NCBI RefSeq assembly: GCF_000001735.4
Contig: NC_003070.9
Coordinates: 17,035,971 to 17,099,970, forward strand
DNA length: 64,000 nucleotides
DNA from: Arabidopsis thaliana
Taxonomy: Eukaryota > Streptophyta > Magnoliopsida > Brassicales > Brassicaceae
Reading direction: 5' to 3'
Shown here: positions 11,501-20,889 of the stretch, in pieces
Position numbering within the stretch: the first letter of the stretch is position 1
Layout: each line of letters opens with the position of its first letter
Notes under the pieces: model-generated
What the model saw: only the letters and a program-made list of their open reading frames with translations
Told to the model about the DNA's origin: nothing
Databases searched by the model: none
Position numbers and translations under genes: made by a program

Positions 11501-13591
11501 CTCTTTTGTTCGCCTTCTCAACCCTTTTGTTCACCTTCTCAACAGTTTTGGTCACCCTCTCAACCTTCTCAGATGGTGAATCAGATTTGTGAGATGATCG
11601 TGGGCCTTCTTCCTTTCGGTCCTGGGACTGTAGAGCAGCACGTATCTCTTCACGGACAAATACTTTTAAATCTTCAAACTTTTTATCCAAAAGTTGTGTT
11701 TGCCTCTTGAAGAAACTCCTCAATTCGCCCGCATACTTATCGAACGCTTCGTCTCCAACTTCACCATCAGCACCATTGGGTCCACCTTCACCATCAGCAC
11801 CATTGGGTCCACCTTCACCATCACCACCACTTGGTCCACCTTCACCATCACCACCACTTGGTCCACCTTCACCATCACCACCACTTGGTCCACCTTCACC
11901 ATCACCACCACTGGGTCCACCTTCACCATCATCAGAGTGACTAATTTTCCTTTTTTTGTTTTCAACAGGATCTGACACCCGTCTTTGCCTCTTCAAAATA
12001 ACTATATTAAACGGTTAAATCATGCATTACTACTCTTAGAGGAACCTAATTCTGATATAAGTTATACGATGAAAAGATATGGTTACCTCTCTCTCCAGTT
12101 GCTGAGGGCCGGACTTGCTTCTTAGGCGCATCATCGCCTCCAACCCACATTTTTTCATTCCACTCCTGCTCAGATTTCAACATCCTTAAAATGTTATCAA
12201 CTCTTGGGTCCTCTTTTTCTTTCCTCCATACAAAAGATTTTGGGCAATTACTGTCTGCTGGGTCCACAATATATGTGATATCCACCTACATAGACGATCA
12301 TTGTTAATTTCAGAGTGTATGTACTTCATTTTTTTATACCAATGTACGTACAACAACAACTGCACAAACCTGTTCAGCAGACTCGCACGCCAATATGGTG
12401 GATGTCTTGATTGGACGCAATTTGGAAAGGTTTTTAATAGTCCTCTCTGTAAACACGGCGGTATCTCCTTCAGAAGGTAGGAGACTAGCAATAGACGGTA
12501 TAGTTGCGAATGCAAGGAGTTGGAGTCCAAGTGGGAAGCCATGGAGTGCATAAGAATGTTGCTTGCAACCACTCCGGAGTTTTTTAACGTCGGTGTCTCC
12601 TTTGAAACTTGCGATACGCTCCAAAGTAAGCAGAAATGATGTCCTTCCCCAGGGATATTTACAGAAGAAATCAAGGTTCTTCGTCAGCTCAACTGTCATC
12701 TCATTTGGTCTCAAAGGAGGAGACTTGTCACATATTAGCACACCATCCACAATGATAATTAGGGCGAGAGCTAATTTCTTCCATGCAGGCATGTCAGTTT
12801 CAGAAATCAATCTATCCCTTAATTCTTCAACTGTTGGCTTAGCTTTATCATCTCCAAACAGAGTAGCCCACACTGTATTTTCACCTTCCTCACGCTGCAT
12901 AACACTTTCTACATCCTTATCTTTAGGATAGGTTCCACATTCCAAACCAGTTATAAGTGCCCATTCTCTTAATCCGAGCCTAATAGGATGACCAGCGAAT
13001 ACCATCCACATCTCATAACGTTTATTTGTAACTAACTGACGGCATATTAATCCAAGAACAAGTTTACCAGAAAAGGATGCCTTGTTAGTAGGGATCCTAA
13101 AGAGGTCACCAAATGGAGAATCTAGAAGGAACGTCATTTCTGGTGTGTCCTTAAGCGCAGCTGCTATTTGACCAATGTACTCCGCTCTGGAGTACGCATT
13201 TATCTTCGCCTTGCTAGGGTAGTGATCGAGTGCAAACAACCTCTGTGGTAATTCACCCGGATCATTAGAAGTACTTCCTGAAAGTTGAGCAAGACGAAGA
13301 AGTTCTTAACACGTACACTATATCCAAATACCAACTAAACATAAACTCGATTTTCATATACACGTACACCGAAACCTTTTATACTCAATCAACTGTTTTT
13401 GGCGGAAAAAAACAAAATCCCTTTGTCAATTGAAAATTTATGAGTTGAAATCTCTAAAATTAACCTAGATTTTGAATCAATCATTCTCCAAACGAAGTTA
13501 GGGAAAACTAACCCAGATTTGTCGTCGCCGCCGATGCCTCATCAATATCCGAAACTCCTCGCCGCCGACTACTCTTCCTCGTCGCCGCCAT
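8571..13591 (-). CDS. DUF1985 plus Ulp1/C48 cysteine protease family protein (VANC/KIS-like)
   Basis: Large multi-exon gene. Exon 1 (about 13591-13513) starts MAATRKSSRRRGVSDIDEAS and splices in phase to a 908-nt exon (about 13277-12370) encoding DUF1985: GELPQRLFALDHYPSKAKIN, WALITGLECG, FFCKYPWGRTSF. Further exons encode a charged linker with GEGGPSGGD repeats, a basic KRVEKANKRVEKA stretch and small Glu/Ser-rich exons. The last exons carry the Ulp1 fold: EKHWVGLAI (catalytic His), IEIMDPLRS (Asp) and TTGDCGPYAMKFIE (Cys), with the stop at 8571. The catalytic triad looks intact, so SUMO-type deconjugation is possible. In plants this DUF1985-Ulp1 architecture is typical of MULE-carried genes; DUF1985 occurs in VANDAL VANC anti-silencing proteins. 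This is likely At1g45090. Middle exon borders are uncertain. Confidence 0.8.
9890..10135 (-). repeat. Tandem duplication of a small exon plus flanking intron in the DUF1985-Ulp1 gene
   Basis: Two adjacent copies of about 130 bp are seen. Both contain GGCAACCTT.TCAG, GAACATCGTC or GAATATCGTC, then CAATTGAGTAAGCACCTAAT followed by GAAAACAAT.TAACAAAC. Exon and splice-donor side were copied together, lengthening the acidic linker by one repeat unit. Confidence 0.75.
11757..11932 (-). repeat. 27-bp coding minisatellite encoding GEGGPSGGD/GEGGPNGAD
   Basis: About six to seven direct copies of a 27-bp unit (plus strand core CCACTTGGTCCACCTTCACC) lie inside the linker between DUF1985 and Ulp1. Two units read PNGAD instead of PSGGD. 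The array is in frame and length-polymorphic by nature. Confidence 0.9.
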
Positions 13592-14399
13592 TAGAGCTCT
13601 TCTATGAACAGTTAATCGATAAACCCAAAAAGCGTATTATTGTTCCACACTTTAACACGAACCCTATCGAAATTTTCTCCACTTTAGCAACGACTAGAAC
13701 TCGAACAGAGCCTCAATCGGAATTGTGATTCAGTTTTGTCGGAATTTCTCTGGTTCTTCGAAACCACTCTTCGTTTCGACGGAACTGTTCTGCTTTCTCG
13801 AAGAAGACAGTTTTTGATTTATTTTCAGTTTTAAAATTAATAATTTTAAATATTTAAATTATTTTGAAACCAGAAAACGGTTAAGGAAACTGAACCGGTT
13901 CCACGAAACGAAACCGCCTCCGTCAGTTTCTCGTTGGAGGGCAAATTCGGCCATTTTGGGCCTAATGGCTAAAACGTGGTTGACCCAGCCCACTTTGCCT
14001 ATTTGTGAAAGAAAAAGTCACAAGGGTGTTATAACGTGAAATTTTCTTTTGTTTATATAATGCTTTGTGAACCCTAATCCCTTTATGATTTTGTTTTGTT
14101 TATTTCCTTTTTTCCAGATTTACCGAAGATTCGGATTAAGATTATTTTTGGTTAGATTTATCTTTTCTTATTCTTATTAATTAATTTAATATAAACAATT
14201 ATCCTATTTTTCACCACTGATTTAAACAAAAATAAAAAAAAATACTTTCAACTGAAAAATTGTATTATTTTCTAAAATATTGAAATTTACACTACAATAA
14301 AGAGCAAGTACGTTTAAATACATACAAACTAGAATATCAACAAAGAATTTAATATTTGATCAATATATTTGCAAGTTAATTTTGAAAAATATCACATTG

Positions 14400-14450
<51 letters not shown>

Positions 14451-14660
14451 TGGCGAGTTTATATAGTAAACATGAGTGTAAGGGAAATATATGAAAATTG
14501 GTTTCATGGATTTCTTTGAAAGAAAAAAAAAAATTGAGAATTACATAAATCTTGCTAACCAAATATTATTTTTTTTAACAAAAAGAGTATTTAAACTTTA
14601 ACTTTGAACAAACCCTAGCTCCCCGGAAAATAAGCCGTCGCCGTTTTCATCTTCTTCTCC
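13592..14660. other. Intergenic, AT-rich, with a (TA)n microsatellite
   Basis: No gene supported. A pure TA dinucleotide run occupies about 14,404-14,440. The plus-strand ATG peptide near 13,534 is the antisense of the DUF1985-Ulp1 first exon and is not listed as a gene. The segment just upstream of 14,661 should hold the RRM gene promoter. Confidence 0.6.
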
Positions 14661-16219
14661 ATGGAGAGTTCTAGCAAGGAATCGGCCGCCAAAGTTGTTC
14701 GATTGGGTAAGCGAAAGCCGGAAGCTGATTTGGAGACCAAACCTTTTCTCAGGAAACATAAGGAAACGTCTGAGGAGAAGGAGACAACGGAAGGATTTGC
14801 TTGTAGTCTTGAGCAACAAGATAATCTAATCTCAGCGAAGGCTGTTTCCGTAACGCTCTTTGTATCCGAGCTCTCTAGGCAAACAAAAATTTCAGATATC
14901 ATCGATTTCTTCAGTGATGTTGGAGAAGTTGTTAATGTTCGAATTTGCTTAAGCCACACGGGAAGCTGTTGCGTTCTGGCTTTGTTGAGTTTTCTTCTGC
15001 TAGTGAGGCAAACAAGGCACTGGAAAAGAAGAATGGTGAATATTTGCACGATCAAGAGATTTCTCTTAAAGTTGCTCAGACAAGTCCATACCGTCCAATC
15101 AAGTTTTGCATCGAGCACAAGGTTTGGAACCAAGACTCCTTTCAACTAGATAGCCTTGTCATCGAAGAAGATGAGACACCTCCTGATTTTGTTGACGAAG
15201 TAGTCATTGTTTCCAATCTCTCTCCCCTAACTAAAATAGCACATATCAAAGGTTTCTTCAATGGTGTTGCACAAGTTGTTAGCGTTCGACTTGTTGTAAA
15301 CCACGAGGGTAAGCATGTGGGCTATGGATTTGTTGAGTTTGCTTCTGCTTACGGAGCAAACAAGGCTCTGGAAGAGAAAAATGGTGAATATCTGCACAAT
15401 CATAAGATTCTGTTGATGAAAGGACATGAATCTCCTGGTTTTGCTGAGGAAGCTGCCATAACAAAAACGCTCTTTGTTGCCAATCTCCGTGACTCCATTC
15501 AGATATCAGATATCATCAATTTCTTCAAAGATGTTGGAGAAGTTGTTCATGTTCGACTTATTGTAAACAGCCAGGGAAAGCATGCGGGCTGGGGTTTTGT
15601 TGAGTTTGCTTCTGCTAACGAAGCAGAGAAGGCGCTGGTAAAGAACGGTGAATATTTGCACAATTACAAGATTTCTCTTGACGGAGCTAAGACAGCTCCA
15701 CACCGTCCACCCAAGTTTTGCCTAGATCACAAGGTTTGGTACGAAGACTACCTTCGAAGAGAGAGCCTTCTCATTAAAGAAGTTGAGGGAGTGGAAGGAC
15801 TTGATGAAACTCCTGATTTTCTTGAGGAAGTTGCTGCAAGAAAAAATACAGTTTTTGTCGCCAATCTCCCTTACAACTGTCGTCTAATAGTACCAACTAT
15901 CATCAATTTCTTCAGTGATGTTGGAGAAATTGTTCATATTCGAATTATTGTAGACCACATGGGTGAGCCTGTGGGCTGTGGCTTTGTGGAGTTTAATTCT
16001 TCCAACGAAGCAGAGAAGGCGCTGCAAAAGAAGACTGGTAAGATTTCTGTTGACGTGGCTGAGATAGCTTCATACCCTGTTGGACCCAAGTACAACGTTG
16101 CTAAGAAGCTTTGGTACGAAGACAACCTTCGACGAGGAATGCTTCTGAGGACCAAACCGGATCTGAAGAAACCTTCACTGATGAGTTTATGCTGCGGTCA
16201 GAGGGTTACCCTTCTCTGA
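14661..16219 (+). pseudogene. Multi-RRM (nucleolin-like) RNA-binding protein with a frameshift in RRM1
   Basis: RNA-binding protein with four tandem RRM domains, probably At1g45100. The ATG at 14661 begins MESSSKESAAKVVRLGKRKP. RRM1 starts VTLFVSELSRQTKISDIIDF. At about 14,945 the frame breaks: the first half ends NVRI in one frame and the second half (PHGKLLRSGFVEFSSASEAN) is read in another. Comparison with the sister repeats (VRLIVNSQGKHAGWGFVEF) shows one nucleotide missing, with no room for a normal intron. RRM2 (GYGFVEFASAYGANKALEEK), RRM3 (GWGFVEFASANEAEKAL) and RRM4 (GCGFVEFNSSNEAEKAL) follow in one open frame to TGA 16219. The shared linker KFC.DHKVWYEDYLRR shows internal duplication. 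If the shift is real, only a downstream start could give an RRM2-4 product. A predicted mini-intron could hide the shift in automated annotation. Confidence 0.7.
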
Positions 16220-16601
16220 TAGAAGAAGAAAGATTTTAAGCTCTTTGGTGTGATAGAATGTGCAACTCTTTTTGTTATTAGTTCGGCTTTATATTATGGG
16301 ATCCTGGTTAAGTTTTTGTCTGAACGTAACCTTAAGCTAAGATATGCTTACTTTTGAATGTCTTGGTGTTAAATCACTATATACCTTCATTATTACCTAA
16401 ACGTATAAAAAAAACTTTAACTTTGTCGAAATCGCTGCTAACCACATAGGTATTAAGTTCTAACCGAAACAAAACCAAAAACCGATCCATAATCCTTTGG
16501 TTCGGTTCGGTTAGGGTTTATGAGACAGAAGCTAAAAAGACACCATTTTTAGCTTTGGAAGATAAACAGAGAAGAAGCTTAACACAGAGAAGTGCGCGGG
16601 A
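16220..16601. other. Intergenic: RRM gene 3' UTR and RsmI-like promoter
   Basis: A T-rich 3' region is followed by GGTTCGGTTCGGTTAGGGTTTA (about 16,500), a telo-box-like element just upstream of the RsmI-like ATG, as is common in promoters of translation-related plant genes. Nothing else was seen. Confidence 0.5.
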
Positions 16602-18576
16602 ATGGCGAGAGTTTGTCTTCCTTGTTCTTTCCTTCGTACCTCTACTCTCTCGATTCTCTTCCGTTCACCGATTCTCTCCACAACCGCCGCAATTTCATTT
16701 TGCTCGTCGTCGGAGTTCGCCGACTCTGTAGCCAAGGATGATTCAAAACGCGTAAAAATTCACTCATCTCTGTTTCTGGATCAAATTCGATTACGGTTTT
16801 AGGGTTTCTTACAATTTAGCTGCTTTCAGGGTCCTCTCAAGCCTGGGCTTTACCTCGTCGGAACTCCAATCGGAAACCTCGAAGATATCACTTTACGGTA
16901 CTCTTCAATATCTAAGCTTCTTTGCATTGTTTGAAATGTGTTCTGATTTCTAATGCTTAGAATTTGTTAGTGCGATTCGTGTATTGAGATCTGCGGATGT
17001 GATACTCTCTGAGGATACAAGACACTCTGGGAAGTTGCTACAGTATTACAATATTAAAGCTCAGCTTGTAAGTTACTTGTATATGGAAAGTAGTAGTAGT
17101 AGTCTCTTTGGTTTTTATCATGTGATGGTTTTGAATTTATGAGGTTTAGGTTTGTAGCTTAGTTATCACAAGTTCAACGAGGCTCAGAGAGAACAAGCGG
17201 TGTTGACACGGTTGAAACAAGGAGAGATTGTTGCACTTATCAGCGATGCTGGCACACCGGGAATTAGTGATCCCGGTACTCAACTTGTGAGTGCATATTA
17301 TAGCTTCTCCTTTGAGCTTTTTTCCAGGCTAGTTTTGTTTATAATCAACTTACTTACTAGTGTGTTACACATAGTCTGAAAATGTTCTCTAGTCACTTAT
17401 AAGCTGAAGAGTATGAGAAACAAGTGCTATCATCTTTCCTCAGGCTAAAATGTGTGCGAAAGAAAATATAGATGTGATTCCAATCCCTGGGGCTTGTGCT
17501 GTAGTTGCTGCTCTTTCTGCATCTGGTTTGGAGACAGATGAGTTCACATTCGGTAACTTCTTCTCCGATTTACCGGTCAACCTGATGCGAACCTGGCTTT
17601 ATATAAAGTTTATAATTTCTGAACTACTTTGTTTTTAATACAGTTGGATTTCTTCCTAAGCATTCTGGAACAAGGAAGGAGAGGCTGATTGTTTCATCAA
17701 ATGAGACAAGAACACAGATCTTTTATGTTCCCCCTCATAAGTTGTCACAGTTTCTTGAAGAAACAACCCCTTACTTTGGTGAATCAAGGTTTGTTGCATG
17801 TTTCAAGCAAGTTATGTTAACATCTGCTGGATTGATATCTATGTACATCCACTTTCTTTTCTCTCTTGTTCCTTATTGTTGATATTTGATGAATTAAGCC
17901 TCTCTCAATGCGATATCTTTTATCTTCTAGTGTTACGACTTAGAAGCAGTCCCATGCCTGGTCCTGACATAGATTTATGGTGCAGGCAATGTGTAATAGC
18001 TCGAGAGATTACAAAGCTGCATGAAGAGGTAACATCCTTTATCACTTTATATGTAACGTGTGTTAGTAATACATGAAACTTTATGGTAAACCCCCCACTG
18101 ATGAGAGATGCTCTTCTACTATAGTTTTGGAGGGGTTCGATAGCGGAAGCCAAGCAAGAGTTTCTGATCCGCCAACCAAAAGGAGAAATCACGCTTTTGA
18201 TAGAAGGAAAGGAAGAAACCAAAGCTGAAAATCCAACAGAGTCTCAACTTGAAGAAGAGTTGAGAGGCCTGATCTCTGATGGGCATAGCCTTTCCACGGT
18301 AACCATTTTGATTTGAGAACTTACTCTTCTTGGAAACTAAGCTTCAATTACCATACGTTACAGATATAGAATTGAACTTAGACTGTTCAGTTCATAGATA
18401 TTGATCGATATGTGACTTAATGACTTAATGATTCCGGATTTAACATCAAACTTTATCAGGCGGTGAAAACGGTTGCAGAAAGAACATCAATGAGAAAGAA
18501 AGAAGTATATTCTCTGGCATTGAAGAAATTCGGGAAGCAGATTCGGGTAGAAGAAGAAGATGAAGCTGATGAGTAA
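16602..18576 (+). CDS. RsmI-type tetrapyrrole methylase-fold rRNA 2'-O-methyltransferase, organellar
   Basis: Homologue of bacterial RsmI, which methylates the 2'-OH of a 16S rRNA cytidine using SAM; probably At1g45110. Nine exons join in phase (about 16602-16751, 16830-16897, 16971-17067, 17158-17286, 17444-17552, 17644-17788, 17986-18028, 18125-18298, 18460-18576), giving 343 codons. The first exon is a Ser/Arg-rich, acid-poor extension typical of a chloroplast or mitochondrial transit peptide. Hallmarks are GLYLVGTPIGNLEDIT, LSEDTRHSGKLLQYY, ALISDAGTPGISDPG and IPIPGACAVVAALSASGL. The C-terminal RsmI helix region ends RKKEVYSLALKKFGKQI. All splice sites are GT-AG and no lesion is seen. It likely acts in organellar ribosome maturation; localisation is inferred from the extension only. 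Confidence 0.93.
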
Positions 18577-18962
18577 AATGAGAGGATATTGCCATGTCAA
18601 AGCTTTTGCTTCAAACTCATTGATGTCATGTTGTAAAACTGTTGCGTTAAGTCTCACACCTCAAAGCTCTTGAGCTTTGGATCTTGATTTGGTGAATTTA
18701 GAGTATAGTAAGAGTTAGTACCTCCAGATTGTTTTAGTATTCACTTGGTTAGGTTTGGTGCTGATAAAAATTTTAGCTACCAAAATGGATACTCATTAGA
18801 AACCAAACTGGTAGCGTTTGTTATATGTTAAAATAAATTATTGAGAAACAGGATCTTACATTTTCTCTAATTTAGTGAGAGTTTTTTTAGTAATTGACAA
18901 TTATTCAAATTATTATATGAATCACCGAAAATACTATTAGAAGTAATAATAGATTTTAGTTA

Positions 18963-19163
18963 GTATATACTTAGGCTATACTTGTGAATAATAGAAGTGG
19001 TTAAGGGCTCGGTATAGTCCGGTTTATTCATCTAAGGTGAATCTCTTGGTTATTTCTGGTTTAGTAGAGTCTGTATACTATACATGATTGTAATAAACTC
19101 TTTGGATCATTAATGAGAAATTGAGCTTTCACCATGTTTTCCCTCTCGTTCATGGTTCCTATT
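18963..19163 (+). repeat. Copia 5' LTR
   Basis: Starts GTATATACTTAGGCTATACT and ends TTCATGGTTCCTATT. It lacks the canonical TG...CA ends. It matches 23827-24031 apart from about nine substitutions and a 4-nt gap. Confidence 0.85.
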
Positions 19164-19164
19164 A

Positions 19165-19176
19165 TGGTATCAGAGC
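19165..19176 (+). other. Copia primer-binding site
   Basis: TGGTATCAGAGC, complementary to the 3' end of plant initiator tRNA-Met, immediately after the 5' LTR. Confidence 0.9.
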
Positions 19177-19356
19177 ATTTTCTGCTCTTGCTTCTCTGAT
19201 TTCTCATCGATTTCTCATTGTTTTCTTCGTTTTTCACCGTTAAAGTGTTGAATCTATCCTGGATTTGTGTTGATTTGAGCTCTAGCTGATCAGAATCACC
19301 TCCTGAAGCTTCGATTCAAGTTCCGTTAACACATTTGAGCTTCGATCTCTCTATCC

Positions 19357-20889
19357 ATGGTGAAACAGAAGAAGAAAGCGCAGAATCGGAGTTCTTCTCC
19401 AACATCTGAGTATTCACCGATGAAGACTCGAGCTGGTTCTTCATATCCAGTTGCCGATGACATCGTTGAACCTCCGTCTCTCAAAATTACGGCTAATCGC
19501 GATCGTTTTCAATCACATTCCGCAGCGATTGAATCATACGACAATGCTCATAGTCCGTTCTTCCTTCACTCATCAGATCATCTAGGTCTGAATATTGTTT
19601 CTCATGTTCTTGATGGAACGAGTTACAACAATTGGTCTATAGCTATGCGAATGAGTTTAGATGCAAAGAATAAGTTGAGCTTTGTTGATGGATCTCTTCC
19701 TAGGCCTGATGTTAGTGATCGTATGTTCAGGATCTGGAGTAGATGCAATAGTATGGTTAAAACTTGGTTATTGAATGTGGTGAGTAAGGAGATTTATGAT
19801 AGCATACTGTATTATGAAGATGCAGTTGAAATGTGGAATGATCTATTCTCAAGGTTCAGAGTGAGTAATCTTCCAAGGAAGTATCAGCTTGAACAGTCAA
19901 TTCATACTCTGAAACAGAGAAATCTGGATTTATCCACTTATTACACGAAGAAGAAGACACTTTGGGTACAGCTGGCTAACACTAGAGTTCTCACAGTGAG
20001 GAAGTGTAATTGTGACCATGTTAAGGAATTGCTCGAAGAGGCTGAGACTAGCAGAATCATTCAGTTTCTTATGGGGTTGAATGATAACTTTGCTCACATT
20101 AGGGGACAGATTCTGAACATGAAACCACGTCCAGGCTTAACTGAGATATACAATATGCTTGATCAAGATGAGAGTCAGCGTCTAGTTGGAAGTACTCCCT
20201 TATCAAATCTGACTGCTGCCTTTCAAGTTCAAGCTTCTCCTGTTATTGATTCTCAAGTTAATATGGCTCAAGGTTCATACAAGAAACCTAAGTGTTCTTT
20301 CTGCAACAAGCTTGGTCATTTGGTAGACAAATGCTATAAGAAGCATGGTTATCCACCTGGTTCCAAATGGACTAAAGCGCAGACTATTGGTTCTACCAAT
20401 CTTGCAAGTACTCAGCTCCAGCCGGTGAATGAGACACCGAGTGAGAAGACAGATTCTTGTGAAGAGTTCTCGACTGATCAAATCCAGACTATGATTTCTT
20501 ATCTTAGTACTAAGCTTCACACTGCATCTATCTCACCCATGCCGATAACATCTTCTGCTTCGACTTCTGCAAGTCCCTCCGTACCTATGATCTCACAGAT
20601 CTCAAGTACATTCCTGTCACTATTCTCAAATGCCTATTATGACATGCTTATTTCTTCTATATCTCAAGAACCGGCTGTGTCTCCTAGAGCTTGGGTAATA
20701 GATTCAGGAGCCATTCACCATGTTACACACAATAGAGACCTATATCTAGAATTCAGGATCTTAGAAAATACCTTTGTTAGACTCCCAAATGATTGTACTG
20801 TTAAGATAGCAGGCATAGGGTTCATTCAACTGTCTGATGCAATCTCTCTCCACAATGTGCTTATATTCCTGAATTTAAATTCAATTTGA
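19357..20889 (+). pseudogene. Copia gag and protease region
   Basis: A 510-codon frame from ATG 19357. The gag core (UBN2-like: LDGTSYNNWSIAMRMSLDAK; YYTKKKTLWVQLANT) is followed by a CCHC knuckle CSFCNKLGHLVDKCYKKHG and the aspartic protease motif AWVIDSGAIHHVTHNRDLY. In most Copia families this is DSGA(S/T); here Ile replaces the residue after Ala. The frame ends at TGA 20889, where the rest of the protease continues in another frame, so the polyprotein is broken here. Confidence 0.88.

Larger units (their letters stand above)
1..13600. mobile_element. VANDAL/KI-MULE-type Mutator-like element (left end outside window)
   Basis: Composite transposon interval. The sequence shows a plus-strand MULE transposase, an RPA70-like gene, three F-box-like tandem genes, and a minus-strand DUF1985-Ulp1 gene, all sharing a dispersed TGTACGTAC-like motif that is nearly absent from the rest of the window. 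From family knowledge, Arabidopsis VANDAL and Kaonashi-type MULEs lack good terminal inverted repeats and carry DUF1985 and/or Ulp1 accessory genes beside the transposase, which fits. The right edge is inferred from the last motif copies (about 13,312 and 13,362) and the first exon of the DUF1985-Ulp1 gene (about 13,591). No terminal repeat was found, so the boundary is approximate, and several nested or adjacent elements remain possible. The left end is not in the window. Confidence 0.7.

Noticed and set aside
11162..11975. Plus-strand Pro/Ser and Thr-rich ORFs
   Set aside because: Antisense readings of the 27-bp coding minisatellite.
12046..12674. Minus-strand 162-residue ORF overlapping the DUF1985 exon in another frame
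   Set aside because: It runs across splice sites of the real gene and has no domain; a frame shadow.
1..13400. VANDAL21 motif YAGTATTAY as the recognition signal
   Set aside because: No clustering of that motif was seen; the repeated motif here is GTACGTAC.
13534..13728. Plus-strand small protein starting MPHQYPKLLAADYSSSSPPL
   Set aside because: It is antisense to the first exon of the DUF1985-Ulp1 gene, whose minus-strand start and splice phase fit perfectly; no domain.
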